A stretch of 64,000 nt of DNA from Scedosporium boydii (Eukaryota > Ascomycota > Sordariomycetes > Microascales > Microascaceae): positions 28,174 to 92,173 of the forward strand of contig NJFT01000164.1 in NCBI GenBank assembly GCA_002221725.1, written 5' to 3'. Under the pieces are notes generated by a model. That model had not been told where the DNA came from. It was given only the letters and a program-made list of their open reading frames with translations, and did not search any database. Below, piece after piece: positions 10,701-24,400 of this stretch (positions are counted from its first letter, which is position 1; every line of letters begins with the position of its first letter). The translations under genes were made by a program, and so were the position numbers.

Positions 10701-12204
10701 ACTGCGACAGCCGAAGACGTGGTTCGATACGTCTGAGAATAGCGCTGGAAAGATTAGCGAGTGTTTGGATCGGAACGCCGAGGAGATGCGGAACATTGTT
10801 GGGCGGTTCTTGCCTAGCATTCTCCTGGTGGCGGGGATGGTCACGGCGGCGATTACATGGGCCCTCGTCGTGTCGTGGAAACTTACGCTCGTGGCCCTCT
10901 CTACGCTGCCGGTATACATCGGGACGCTCAACTTGCTGTCGCACATGAGCAGTAAGTGGGAAGCTAGATGCAACAGCGGGGCCGAGGTAGCCAGCAACGT
11001 GGCTCGCGAGACTTTCATCAACATCCGCGTCGTGCGGGCGCTGACCCTCGAAGGCTACTTTTCTAAGAAACACGAAGAGGCCACGGCGAAACTCTCGGAG
11101 CTCGGCCTCAAGAGAGCCGCATTCACGGGTTTCTGCTACGGATTACAGCAGTCGATAAACCTCTACGTGACGGCCCTCGTCTTCTATTACGGCGCGTACC
11201 TACTCGCCGGCGCAAAGGAGATCGCCGTAGCAAATGTGTTGCAGGTTATCAACCTGCTCCTGCTATCGCTGGGAATGGCGTCGGTGATTCTTTCGTCGAT
11301 GCCACAGATTTCCGCGGCACGGGCGGCGGCTATCCAGATGCTCAACTATGCGAACTTGCCGTTGAGCTCGTCTTATGAAAGCACGGGGACGAAGAAGGTT
11401 TTCACGCCGTTTCCGATATTGTTCAGGGGCTTGTCGTTTGCGTACCCTTCGCAGCCGAGCCAGCGGGTGCTTAGGAACCTAGAACTCCGGATCGATGCGG
11501 GGACAACTACGGCGATCGTCGGACCATCCGGATGCGGCAAGAGTACCCTCCTATCTCTTCTCCTCGGCCTCTACGAGCCCTCAAAATCCCCCATAACCCG
11601 CATCAACGACAGCAGTGCGACTCTCCTTGACGGATCATCCCCGACCCTCTTCTTCGGAGGCATCCCCTCCTCCCAAGTCGACATCGAGCACCTCCGCTCC
11701 ATGACCGCCTACGTCCCCCAAACGCCCTTCCTCTTCCCTACCACCTTGACCGAAAACATAGCCTACAACATCCCCGAGAACCACCCCCTCCGCTCGCCCG
11801 CCAACATCGAAGAAGCGGCGCGCACGGCGGGAATCCACACATTCATCTCCAGTCTGCCGGATGGGTACGCGACGATAGTGGGCGACGGCGGACAGACGCT
11901 CTCGGGTGGGCAAGCGCAGCGCGTGTGCATTGCGCGGGCGTTGGTTAGACGGCCGAGGTTGCTGATCTTGGATGAGCCGACGAGTGCGTTGGATGCGGAG
12001 AGTGCAGAGGCGGTGAGGGAGGCTATTGGGGGGTTGGAAGGGGTGAGGAGTGGGAGGATGGGGGTTGTGGTTGTTACGCATTGTAGGGAGATGATGAAGA
12101 TTGTGGATAGGGTGGTTGTTTTAGATGGGGGGTTTGTTGTTGAGGAGGGGAGGTATGAGGACTTGGTTGCTAGGAGGGGGAGGTTTGCGCAGCTTGTGGA
12201 TTAG
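7774..12204 (+). CDS. ste6: Ste6-like full ABC exporter (ABCB type)
   Basis: Three exons: 7774-8261, 8346-9006 and 9079-12204, giving 1424 residues. Introns of 84 and 72 nt both carry in-frame stops if retained. Layout is TMD1-NBD1-TMD2-NBD2. NBD1 has Walker A GRSGSGKST (414-422), signature LSGGQ (522-526) and Walker B VLILDE (about 542-547). NBD2 has Walker A GPSGCGKST (about 1198-1206), LSGGQ (1324-1328) and Walker B LLILDE (about 1344-1349), with a following VVVVTH switch. Both catalytic Glu residues are present, so both sites look competent. The first join restores 'SQTRELQLATSQVFGLL', characteristic of Ste6 relatives. In yeast Ste6 exports the farnesylated a-factor at the plasma membrane; a pheromone or related lipopeptide is the likely substrate here, though drug export is possible. 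Odd points are a very basic N-terminus (about 15 Lys/Arg in residues 5-27) and a linker of about 200 residues after NBD1. Confidence 0.9.
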
Positions 12205-15200
12205 GAGAGAAGGGGAGGAGCGGTAGTTTGAGTCTGAATGTGGACGTTGATGCTTCAACTCTCATCTCGGGGCTTGGGAGGTAGCGCGTTGTGTCACATT
12301 ATGTTTCTCTAATAACGGGTGCGCGATAATACAAACTTAGTCTAATAACCAATACTCCTAGGCCGGGACAGTCTTGTGAGCGGAGAGCATGGTCTCCGGG
12401 GATAGATGTATGATCCACGTGGTTTGGGAAGCGAAGACCTTGTGATGGAGAGTGTTTACATGTTGCACCTACGGCGCCTTCGAGCGTAGATCGCACTGAT
12501 GATAATGTGCTTCTCCCCTGTTACCCTCCGCCCCTTTCCTATGTAGGTTGCGGATATGTGGGAGTTTAGTCTCGGGTGAAGAGCGTCAACACGAAGCGTG
12601 ACGTGTTTCTGTTTCGGGGAGGAGGATGTTGTGTGTCGTATGACGAGCTGAGGTATGAAGATAAGTTGAGAAGGTTTGAGCTGGGCTTCTCTTCCTAGCC
12701 TGTTGTTACAGGTCATTGTTCGTAACGTGGCTGAGCATGGGGTGTTGAGAGTGGAATCTGGTGATGGCTTGATCTGTGGAGGTTGTTTGGCATTAAGCAT
12801 TTTGCGGGACGGACTTGTAAACTACGACAACCCGACTTGTCTGCCTCCCCAAGGCACCTCTGCACACCTGTACAGGGCTAGAAGTGCGCAGCTCACGACA
12901 AGGAGAAGATCCGCATATCAATGTAACATCGAACTCGTGGCAAACCCAGATCACAACGACCAGACATGGTTTCGGACTCGGGAGTCCCACATGGCCGAGC
13001 CTAAGCCTTAGGAGTCGAGCAGCGACAGGCTGAGTTTGGTTGCATCGTCAAGTACGCGTATTCCCCTTTGGTCGTCTCCTTCGTTTTCCAAGTTGGGGAA
13101 ACGAGCCTTCCCTTCCACTTCCGTTGGCATGGGTCGCATCGCAGCACGAAATGACCGGGGATGAAATCCGAAATCCGACGGAGTGGGTGGCCCTGCCAAG
13201 GACAAGGGGTGTATCAAAATTGGTATCGTGCTGGATATTATTAGCTGTGTCTCTGGAGGCTGGAGCTAGGATTCGTTTGCTAACTCCGAAGCCGAAGATG
13301 GGATCTATTTCGAAGAAGGTTCTTGGAATCTGGATTTGCGCTTAAACATAGATGCAGAGGCAGGCCCAGACAGCCGGGGATATTCATTTTCCCACGACAA
13401 CTCCGAGGTCTAATTTTTATCCGTATTTTATAATTTGGTTAAGCTTAACTGAAGGAGAACTAAGGTCTCGACCTAGCACTCTCCACTACATCCTTCGTGC
13501 CACTCACACTTCGTTGTTGACATCCACAAATCTCGGAAACTACTCAGGACTAGCATAGAGTGGAGTTCGCGACACACCAAGCAGTGGAGCTGTATCTTTT
13601 ATCTGTCCGGACAGGGGGAAAACAACAGAGATGCCATGACATTGGAAAGGGGTCGTGTCGTGGCGATGAGGGAACCCGTTTACGAGTGACGTCCGAGGAA
13701 GAATGGGGTTTGAGAATGGAAATAAGGGGGCGAATGGAAGCCACATCAATGTAGAAAAACTGAAGATTGGAGTCCTGTTGTAGATTACAGAGTATGCGTG
13801 CGCAAGGTGAAAAGAGGAGAACACATTCTTGACCCGACTCCGGAATCCGCAGGAGTTGAAGCCGGAAACGGACGGAGTTGAGTTTTTGTTGATCGGCGGC
13901 GGAGTCTTAGCCCAGTCCGATGCGGGTCGAATTATTAATGTTTTTGTCTGGTCAATTTTGAATGGGGCGGTCAATGTGGACGCTAAATCTCCGTTTTGTG
14001 TCACGGTGTTGGAGATTTTATGTTGTGATTTGGAGAAATTGGCGGGGGCGGCTTCAGTGGAGGTCAGCACTTTGATGGGAATTGGTGGGGGCTTTGATAC
14101 TGGCTGACCCACTGTAACTCCACTAAATTACCGCTGCCATCTTAATTTCAACCTACCGAATAGTTCGAGCTCGTGTTGAGAACAATAAAGACGAGCGGCG
14201 AAGGATGGAGATTGCTTGATCAATTATTGCACCGTAAATACCAGATATTGAGGTTCTTGCTGAACTTTTTGTCCTGCGACCAGATCTCGGCATCCTTCAG
14301 TATCTGCCCTTCGCTCGCACAGTATTACCATCCCGCTGGTTCTTGATACTGGGGAGGCCCTGGCCTGACCTGGCCAATATCGTTAAGCTGAGCACGACCA
14401 TGCTGCTCGTTGACTTTGGTGTCTAGTTTAGTTTATGTGGTCTGTTCTGGCTCTGCGCTAGAACATTAAATCAGGGGTAAGCCCCACCGTCAGGTGCGCC
14501 AGGTCACTGACCACCAGGCCGTGGGGTGATGATACTTTGTGGTCGTGGTTGACAGCCGCAGCCCAGATCATTCCACAATCCACAAAAGAACCTTGATCTG
14601 TTCGTATGACGACGTCCACAACCCCGAAAACTCTGCGACTCATTCCACATTTCATTGCAGCTTACGAAGCAATGAGAAGCGAAATAGGTAGTCAGGCTGA
14701 TAATCTTTTTTACTCCCCTGTGGCTGTGTCATCTGCATCGATCGAGTCATGCCGTCAATTTCATGTAGAGGAGTTGAGCATCTAGACTGACAAGTTACAA
14801 GTGGCAACTACCTCCTGGCGCCCTTCCCTGAAGACTTGTCGTTTTGCCTAGTGAACGTCACCATCGCACAGCATGAATCTGAGGATTCATGATCTCATAA
14901 AGAAGTACGAAGTACGAAGTAAAACCAGCAAGGAGGTCGAGGAAGAGGGACCCGACTCAGGAGGCCAAGGAAATGGTAAAAGCTCCGACTCGTGCGGATG
15001 TCATTTCCCGCTCCTTCTGCCCTTTTGAGTGGTTAGCAAGGTTACTTGAGAGCCATGGCCTGGCCTACCACTATTCGCGATTCGTGTGGTCGTGCATGGG
15101 TTGGAGTGGAAGCGGAAAATGATGAATTCGGCAGATTTGAGGATACATTCGATGTACAAAGCGTCGTCAAGTACTGAGGTACATTTCAGTTGTATTGCTC

Positions 15201-16560
15201 GTGCTCTTACTCGTACCCGCCAAAACAGGCGCATGCACGGGGAAGGTGGGAACGAGCCGGAAAAGTGGGTGGAAACTGCAGCGGAAAGTGACACAATCGC
15301 CACTAACAGAAGCAGGAAGGAGGCATGGAGATGAGATGCTACTTCGTAGGCCTGCGCTCCTCATCCCCGATGCGTCTCTCCCTCCCCCTCCCCCATTCTC
15401 CATGGCCGGATTTTGGCATCATTCCACCGAATCCCGCCGTCCAGGTCCAGAGTCCCATCACCAGCGCAGATCCGTCCCCAATGGGATGGTGTGCGAGAGT
15501 TATGCAAGTAAAGCCCGCCATCCTGAGTTCTCCGCAACCCGACCTCGGCACGCTTTTTCCGAGCCCGGCGCACCAAGAGACAGTCGGATTTAGGTTATTA
15601 TAACCTTTTTCGAAAAGAAGATGCTAGTCTTTCCGCCCTTTCGTGAAGGCGGGGATGTTTCCACTCACACCAAAATCCAAACAGGCGACCTCCTCCCGCT
15701 CCCCGTTGCCTCCCACCCCCTGCTCATTCGGCCGATAGTCCCCATCGACCCTAGAACCCCTGTTTAGACAATGATACAAGCCGATTTTGATACTATATCT
15801 ACCCTCCCCTCCCTGGTTCGTTTCCGGTTGTCACTTTTTTCCCTGTTTTTGTGGATTCTCATTTTCTCTCTTCGGGCTGTAGTTGGAACCCGCCCACCGA
15901 GCCACTTTTCGTTTATATCTGCTCCTCCGGACGACGACCCGTATCAGCCAACCGGGTGATAACTAACGCCTCATTCTTCTCTTTGGTATTTGTAGGGATT
16001 AACTATTGCGCCAACTTATTTCCAGACACACACATTTCTTATATACCCGGCGCACCTCTTGACCTAATCCATATTACCGGGTACCGAAGACACGGATTAC
16101 ACCTAATTCGTCTGAATTCTTTTTCCCAAGACCGATCAAATCCCCGGAATATTGAAAGGGGATCCCAGCCTGGTATGTTGTTCATTATAAGTCGTATGAG
16201 TATGAGTTTGGGTATAGCGGGAGACGATACGATACATTGGCGCCGGTATTTCCCCTCTTTCGTGTGAAGATGGGCTGGGATGCTGCGAAAACGGCAATTC
16301 GTGTGATGGAACTCTTTCTGCTTGTTTCTTGGAATGCCAATGGGCTGCATGGATGGGGAAGATTTCCAACCTCATGTTCTGGGGCTGTCGAAACTTGGGA
16401 GCCGCGCCGTTGAATTGCATCGCCTTTCACGCCAAATCGATTCTCATGGACCCTTCCTGCTCGCCTCAAGAGACTAACATTTAGATACAGGAAACAAGCC
16501 ACCTAAGCACACGGGCAAGGCAAGAAAATAAAAAGAGAGGGTGAAAGAGAGAAGGACGAA
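12205..16560. other. Long gene-poor interval (4.4 kb)
   Basis: I find no convincing protein gene. The longest open frames (13540-14112 minus, 15195-15593 plus) lack domains, splice partners and family resemblance. A tandem GAAGTAC/TACGAAGTA motif is present at 14901-14920. Its right end must contain the promoter and leader of the MFS transporter gene. Confidence 0.55.
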
Positions 16561-18445
16561 ATGGCGCCAGCTGCAGCGTCCAACGCCCACGCCGGCGAAG
16601 GCGCCTCCACCAACCCTCCTTCGACCTCCTCTTCCTCCTCCACCGCCTCTTCCAACGAGCCCACACTCGCCGAAAAGACCGAACTGGCCGCCGCTGAGGG
16701 CCACGACGCCGACATCCCCTCCAACATTGGCTACGTACTCGACGAACGCGGCGAGAAGCAGAGGCGCAAGTCCATCTCGAACCAGAGGAGAGCATCCCTC
16801 GCCCTCCGGTCCGTCAAGAGCCATCCTACCCCCGCCGCTGCTGGAGATGAAGAGAAAGGGCCCAGGGCGGAGGATGGGGAGATTTCTGATGAGAATATCG
16901 TTTGGTGGGATGGGCCGAATGATCCTGAGAATCCCTTTAATTGGCCTTCGTGGAGGAAGGTTGTTACGTGTGGGTTTGTGAGCGGGTTTACGTTTATTAC
17001 TCCTTTGGCTTCGTGTAAGTGTTCAACCCTGGGACAAAACAGCGCTTTCTGGGAGAAGAGAAAGAGACAAAAAAAAAAGGGGAAAGAGGAACTTCAAACA
17101 AGAAAGAATGAAAAACAGATCTAAACTGACCATGAAAATAGCCATGTTCGCCCCCGGCGTCCCCGAAATCATGCAAGAATTCCACTCCCGCAGCTCCCTC
17201 CTCGCCGCCTTCGTCGTATCCGTCTACGTCCTCGGCTTCGCCACCGGCCCCCTCCTCTTCGCGCCCCTCTCCGAGATCTACGGCCGTCTCTGGGTCTACT
17301 TCGGCAGCCTGATCCTCTTCGGTGTCTTCATCATCGCCTGCGCCGTGGCCCCCTCGCTCAGCAGCCTCATCGCCTTCCGTTTTTTCAGCGGCGTGTTCGG
17401 CGCTTGTCCTTTGACTAACGGCGCTGGTACCATTACGGATATGATTGCCCAGGAGAAGCGCGGGGCTGCGATGGCCATCTTTAGTATTGGCCCGCTTCTA
17501 GGTCCTATCATTGGTCCCGTCGCGGGAGGTTTCCTCGCTGATGCGGAGGGCTGGAGGTGGATCTTTTGGGTTCTGGCTATTGCTATCGGCGTGCTGGCCA
17601 TCGGCATGTTCATCTTCATGCGCGAAACTTACGCCCCCGTCCTCCTCGAGCGCAAAGCCGCCCGCCTACGAAAGGAAACAGGAAACCCGCTCCTCCGCTC
17701 GAAGCTCGACGTCGGCCTCTCGCCCCGAGACTTCTTCTCCCGCAGCATCGTCCGCCCCTGCAAACTCCTCATGTTCGACCCCATCTCCATCATCTTCGGC
17801 ATCTACCTCGGCGTCGTCTACGGCTTCCTCTACCTCATGTTCACCTCCATCACCCAGGTGTTTCAGAAATCCTACGGCTTCAGCCCTTCCAACGTCGGTC
17901 TTGTCTTCCTCGGTCTCGGTGTGGGTTCCATGATCGGCGTCATCTACTTCTCCGTCACCTCCGACCGCAACCTGAAGAAACGCGCCGCCGAGGCAGAGGC
18001 CGAAGCCGAGCGGACGGGCGTCCCATCCGAGGGCATGAAGCCCGAATATCGTCTCGAACCCCTTCGCGTAGGCGCCGTCCTCCTACCCGTCGGCTTCTTC
18101 CTCTACGGCTGGACCGCCGAGTTCCCCGAGAAAGTCCACTGGATCGTCCCCATCCTCAGCCACGTCATCATCGGTATCGGCATCCTCATCATGATGCTTT
18201 CTCTCCAACTGTACCTCGTCGACGCGTACACTACCTACGCTGCCTCGGCCCTCGCGGCCAATACCGTCGTTCGCTCTGTCGCCGGCGCTGTCTTGCCCCT
18301 CTGCGGCCTGGAAATGTACGACAAGCTTGGTATCGGCTGGGGGAACAGTTTGTTGGGCTTCATTTCGCTGGCGCTTTTCCCTGTGCCTTTCCTTATTCTC
18401 AAGTATGGTGAGACGTTGAGGAAGAATTATAAGCCAAATCTGTAG
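16561..18445 (+). CDS. MFS transporter, DHA1 drug:H+ antiporter type
   Basis: Two exons, 16561-17014 and 17142-18445, giving 585 residues. The 127-nt intron has a GTAAGT donor and a CTGAC branch site, and joining restores 'TPLASSMFAPGVPEIM', typical of the family. Residues 1-130 form a Ser/Ala-rich cytosolic tail with a basic stretch (KQRRKSISNQRRAS). 'NPFNWPSWRKVV' leads into the first of about 12 membrane segments. Diagnostic motifs are the motif-A-like 'APLSEIYGRLWVY', the antiporter motif-C-like 'GPLLGPIIGPVAGG', and 'GWRWIFWVLAI'. Such proteins sit in the plasma membrane and export toxic small molecules or polyamines using the proton gradient. The actual substrate cannot be read from sequence. 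The gene is isolated, with 4.4 kb empty upstream and 6.2 kb downstream, and there are no biosynthetic genes beside it. Confidence 0.9.
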
Positions 18446-21400
18446 ATGAGATCTATTTATGGGAGCGTTTGCTTTTTTTTCTTTGGTCTCTTTCTTTCCT
18501 TGTTTCTTGTCATCTTTTCTTCTCTGCCTGCCATCTCTCTCGTTTATCCGTTCATTTTTTTTCTTCTTATTCTTTCGTGCTGTTCTTCTGTCACTCGGAT
18601 ACCCTTCTCTTCCTCTCCAATTCCGAATCTACATCTACTGCTCAACGTCCCTAGAAGTTGTTCTAGCCTCACATCCTCCTTTTACTTAACCTCCTTCACA
18701 AAACCGGGAGCAGCCCCTCCACCCTCATCTCCCGCATCTCTATTCTTAGTTCATCCACGGTACATATCTCGGCCATTGGAAATCATGTTTTTCGCATATA
18801 ATACACATCTAGGGAAACCGGCATTATAGAAAGGGGCTATCTTAGAATTTAGCGAAATAGAAGCGAAAAATTCAAAAAAGAGTTCGTATTCACGTTTGAT
18901 CTTGGCCCCCGTCCCGCGTACCTATTTTCGGCAGCGGTAACTTCGTCATTAATGTTGGCCTCTTTTCTTCGTATCATTCTCTCCTACCCCTTCACGCCGG
19001 CACACTCTCGTTTAGAACCTCACCCACATAAACCGACAGGTACGTCTCGTTAACGTGCCGCCGTAGTTGACGCGCGAACCGGCTTTCGGCCGGACGAAAG
19101 AGTGGGTGCGCGAGGGACCGGGGAGAGGGGTCTCTCTGAACTGGAGATTAGTGGGGTCTAAACCGGGTTCACGGCACCACTTCAGTTGGGGGTTACCGCG
19201 GGGCCGGATATGGTCCGGAGTCGTCCTCTAGTGTCAATCCAATCCGCTGCTTAAGTGCTATAAGATAGCTAGATATAACACCCAAGATCAAACTACCAAT
19301 GCCGGAAGATGTCTTACATCATTCAGTGTCTCACATCGACTCAGATCTCGCGTACTTTCTTCAGATGTCGAGGGCATAGAACACGGCATATGAGATGTCA
19401 GATGCTTGATCCCCTTCGCTTTGTCTCTTGGACACTTGCCAAGGTGCAGAGAGAAAAAAAGGATCATCTCTGCGCCAAGCCAGACCAGAAACTTTGCGCG
19501 ATACAAGATCACCGCCTCTCCGACGCAAACTTTTGCCTCGTCCCATCGGAACTTATACCGACATTGTGCCTGTTGTTCTTCCCGTTCGCACCTCATCTAA
19601 CGAGGTCTTTTTGTGCTGCAGATAGGGCGGGATGGAGAAAAAGATGTGAGAGGGCACCTATACGACGCCTCCACCGGCAACCTCCCATTTCCCCACGATC
19701 TCGTCGTGAAGCGAAGGAGCAAAGGCGAGGGGAAAATAGGTAGGTGTGGGGGCCTAGCCCTCTAGCCGTCCAACCCGTTCGGACTCTGTCTGCCATGGAA
19801 GCGAACATTCAATTTCCATGTCGATCCAGGAAATGCACAGCTGTAGATTGGAGCAGAGGCGGGACACAATCGCCTTCTGGCTAAAACCGAGCAGCAAGCC
19901 TGGGTGGGTAAAGAGCAAATGAAAGAGAGGGGTGGTGGGTAGCGCAAGGAAGGCTCCAGAGCGGTAGTTGAATATATCCCCGGGATTGGATGCATGAGTC
20001 GGCTTCTCCAACAAGGTGTGATTTCGACCGAGAGATGACCGCCCGTGTTACTGGGGCCTTGAACGACGTGTCTAAGCGGGATATAGACGCTAACCGTCGG
20101 GCATTTGCTTTGGTCACCTGGTGGTATTCCTCCTTGTTTTTTCCTGCATGCGGTGAGTTATCTTCATAAGCGATGTGTGTTGCCGCTCTCCGTTATTCCC
20201 GCTACTCTGGAAGAAGGGTACGTAGAAGAAAGCCGAGATGAAGTGTCAGATGTGATCATGGAGACCGGCGGCCGAGGGTCAGACACGGGAAAGTGGTGGC
20301 TGCTAAATTGCCGCTCGGTAACAAAAAAAAGAAAGAACATTGACATGATCGAAAGGCTCTATTGATAAATAGAGGCTTCGCATGCGCCAAGACCTGCTTC
20401 ACTCTCTACCCGGGTGTGTTCGACCGAAGTGACACTCCTTGGACGGTGCTCGCCGAATCCTCACAGCTTTGAAAGGGGAAAATGAATGCGTCTCGGACCC
20501 TCGGTCGCAACATGGTCTGGTGCGTCTCCTAGCGCCGGTCCGACACAGCTTCATGCACAACACGGTGTGAAAAGATCAGCTCCTCGACGTGTGTCGCCTG
20601 TCTGGTCTCATCCACGAGCTTCGCTGGGCGATTGTTAGCCAATACACAGGGATTCCATCGATACGGGCCCGGAGCACCTGCATTAGATGTGTGCGTGTCG
20701 ACCTAGGATCCGGGCTGGGCATTGAGGTGTTTTCAGCTGTCCTCGACCACAACCCTGGAGGTTAGGTGTTATTGGGCTATTGGCAGGGTTATGAGGGATT
20801 CATGTCGTCTGCGGTTCAAAGCACGCAAGAAGCGGCGCGGACGCGGATCCCAGGGATATCCCATGAGACGATGAAACCCTGGGCTCGGCGAGACGATGCC
20901 ATTTGCAGCCATTGTGAAAATCCAGTGATGTGGCGAGTCGTGCTAACTCGAATTAATCGGACCTTGCAGTTCGTATTGCCCTTACGATTCAGCTAGGCGC
21001 ATGTTGGAGGCTGCAGACAAGCGGGGCGGATTGGCAAGCTCCGGCGAAGGGTTGCACTAAGGTGTATATTTTGGGGTGTTCTTGCCAGTTCTTTCATTCC
21101 ACTGCTTGGAGAACGGCTGCTGGATCTGACCATTTCCACAGAAGGATCTCTCTTGAAACTGTTTGGCGCGGTCCGCGAACTGTGAGAAAATTGAGAAAAT
21201 TGAGAAAAATAAGAGATCTTACATGAATTGAGAATAATATATTCTTGGCTGCGTAGCAGAAAGTCCATGATTTTCGCAGAATAAAAAAATAAAATAAAAT
21301 AAAGACAGATGAACAGGGTAGAATTAATGATGCCAGTATCATGTAAATGGGATCCAGAAATGAGAGACAGGTTCATCATGTACATGTGGGTAGGTTGGTG

Positions 21401-24400
21401 TTGCATCATTCGCTAAGAATCTGCTGCGGTGCAAGTACCGACCGGCGATCTGGGAATGTTTGGGGATATTTTGGTCGTGAGGAGTGAGAGACGAAGGACA
21501 CAGGTGAAGCACAGGAATGAGGAGGAAAAAAGTAACATCTCCAAATGACATCTCCGTTCGATGCAGAAATAAGGGACTTTTTGAAGTCCACGTCAGACCT
21601 TTTCTGTTTATTATAAACTAGCTCGTTTAATAATTCTTTTGTTCCATTCTTCTTCGAAGCTTCCTTACATTGATGAGACCCCGCGTCGGGACTCCCTTCT
21701 GTTGGAGACCGCCTCACTGATCAAAGCCTCCAGGAAGTAACATTGAACTTGGGACTTGTTCCGAGTATCTATGCTTGAGGAAGGTTCACACGGAGTCGGA
21801 GTTGATGTCACTTCCTACTTCAAAAATTTCCCTGGGAGGTTGCGGACACCCCAAGCTGTAGAGTGTGGGACCAACTTTGCAGAGAAGCTGACCAGTCATC
21901 AACCACGGTCTTCGTTCCTCTCCTTCCTCTGGTGCAACCTACGATGTTTTGCGTGCTGCGAGACGCCCTGCGGTTCCAATTGTCTGTCCGCACATGTACA
22001 CTCACACCCACCAAACTCCGAGTATCAAGCATCTTCATTGATCAAGATGTCGCCGTCTCCCCCACATGTCGCCTTCTGTCTACTGAGTAAGACCGGGGTG
22101 TTGTATCAGATGAGGTTGCAGGGCGGTTGCGGGATCTCGAGATGACATGGATATATCTGCCATCGACGGACGCGATATATCATCGACCCCCGGTACTTTG
22201 CTCTCTCTTTTAATTAGCCGTGCACTCCCTTCCGCTTCTTCGTTCCTTCCATCGAATTTCCTTCTTGAGAATCTGGAGGATACCTGTTACAATGATGCAA
22301 TGAAAAGGGGATCATTGAACTGGGTGTTTCCCGGAAATGGACATGGATATGGAGGCCACTATTAATGCTCGGCGGTGCCTGGCGGGGCAAGTAGCCCCAC
22401 CAGGAAGGAAAAAAAGGAAGGAAAGATGTCGTGGCTTGGAAAATTTCTCGTATTATACCATCAATGACCCCGTCGACGCGGGCAGCAGGAGCAGGTATCG
22501 TCTGTCAGTCGTATCGATACATTAATGCAAGTATTGCTGGTGCAGTTTCCAACTTTGTCGTTCGAGGGGTACTTCGTCGTGTAATGGTTGATCTCTCTTA
22601 CCTCTTGCTTGCTGCAGTTGAGAAATCGCAAGGAAGTTGCGACCGTTGACACCGACTACTAGTACGAAGTCATGCAACTTGAAAGCTTTAAGGGCAGGCG
22701 CGGCGCGTCTGGCTGGTCTGGTGTAAATTGGCATGTGGCTGATGCCTGGCTCGGTCCAGCTTTTCCTCTCCCACGTTTTAATCCGCCCGGCCAGCTGATT
22801 TTCCCATGGTTCTCACGATGCTGTCACGACCCCTGCTCGATTGGTTTTTCGAACATTTTTTCCGACTCCATCTGACACTCGACTCTCTCGACGTGGTTGA
22901 TTCTGCGGACAAATAAGAAAAGAAATGGGTCATACTATGTAACTACATCGGTACCAGGACCGCACCAGATTTGAGCTTGGGATGTCAAATCAATGCAAGC
23001 TGATATTTACCCGGATCTGACCTAGTCTCAAAACCCGTCCCAGCTTCTCATCCCTCCTTCCGCTTCGTCGATTGAAACTTTCGGTCTCCACCGCCGCCGT
23101 CTTGGCTTGGTGATGTCACCACCATATTCTGCCCCTCCTCCCTTTTCTCCAGCATGGTACACGACTTGGCTGGAGAACTGCTTCCTCGTGAGCCAGCGAG
23201 AGGAGTGTACATGCCCATAGATCGTCAAATGTACGAGTACGACCATCCCGCGTGCCACCACGTATTCCACCCCCCCCTTGCTGCTTCTGCCATACTTGTA
23301 CATAACCTTGTTCGTACTCTTACTTCGTACCTCGCCCGGCCCATACGAAGTACGGACAGCAGACGAGTGGATTAGGTGCAGCAGACCTGGACCAGGCGTC
23401 CACATTGATCAATTATGATGGTGGATTGATGTTGATCGCTCTTGTTGCTCCTGCCAGGTCTAGATTCTAGTGGCCAGGCCCACCGGACATGGCCTGCCGC
23501 TAATGCGTCTGTTGTGGCCTAACCATCGCCTCTCTCCAGCTCGTTCAATCGTTGCTCTCAATCTCATAAATGAAGGTCGCTCTGCCTCGTCAGCTTTTGT
23601 CATTGTCATACATTCTCTGGCCTGGATTCGCTCTGCACTGCTTAATTACCAGGGCTGTCTTTTCTCTCGACCTTCGTTTCCATTTTGCAGCTGGCCCTTT
23701 TATTCTTCCCTCGACATCTTCACTCAACGGCTGGATTAATATTTGACTTTTCTTTTCCTTTCTTGCATTCTTGTATTTATCTTTGGACCCTCGATCCTGC
23801 GATGCCGTGATGTCTCCACACCAAGACCAAGACCCTTCTTCCCTTTCGTGCCTCCCATCGCTTCGACCCTGCGCAGTGTCTCGCATTTTCTCCATTTAAT
23901 CTCACATTTCCTTGGCTAGCTCCACCGATTTCCTCACATCACTGAAACCGGACCTTTCTTCGCCCCTTGCGTATATTTTTAGTTGATTTTCTGTCTCTTG
24001 TACCTGCTTTCTGTTTCTCTTTTATCGAGCTTGACCCTAGTATCTTCGGCCTCGAAGTTGGTTTAGGGAGGGAGGACTCCCGGGCCTAGCAAACGCCAGA
24101 GCTCTAGCACCAGTTCATATCGTAACACTACTGAGGCGTCCAACAACCCCGACAACTTGCCCCAGTTAGATCCATCGTCCGGCGTGCATCTCGACCTGCC
24201 CAGCGCATCTCTCTCGTCCGGTTCCTCAGCTAGACAGGGTCGGAAACTGGGGGGTTCAGGGTTCTCGATCTGGGGACCTGTGCCCATCATATATCCAGTC
24301 CCTTCTAAGGGCCTCGTCCCCGCGTTCTGTTCTTGTACGACCAAGCGGTATTACGCGCATGAAAATCGGGCCTCCGGACTTTCACGCCACTCATCTTCGA

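Noticed and set aside
13540..14112. 190-codon open frame on the minus strand in the gene-poor interval
   Set aside because: It overlaps several other open frames of similar length and has no domain, no signal peptide, no splice partners and a random-looking composition.
18446..18829. Hydrophobic open frames directly after the MFS gene
   Set aside because: They come from a T/C-rich 3' flank that encodes Phe/Leu/Ser in any frame; they are best read as transcript tail.
19309..22145. Open frames of 100-144 codons in the 6.2-kb gene-poor interval as candidate small secreted proteins
   Set aside because: None starts with a convincing signal peptide followed by a Cys-patterned mature region; their composition is random.
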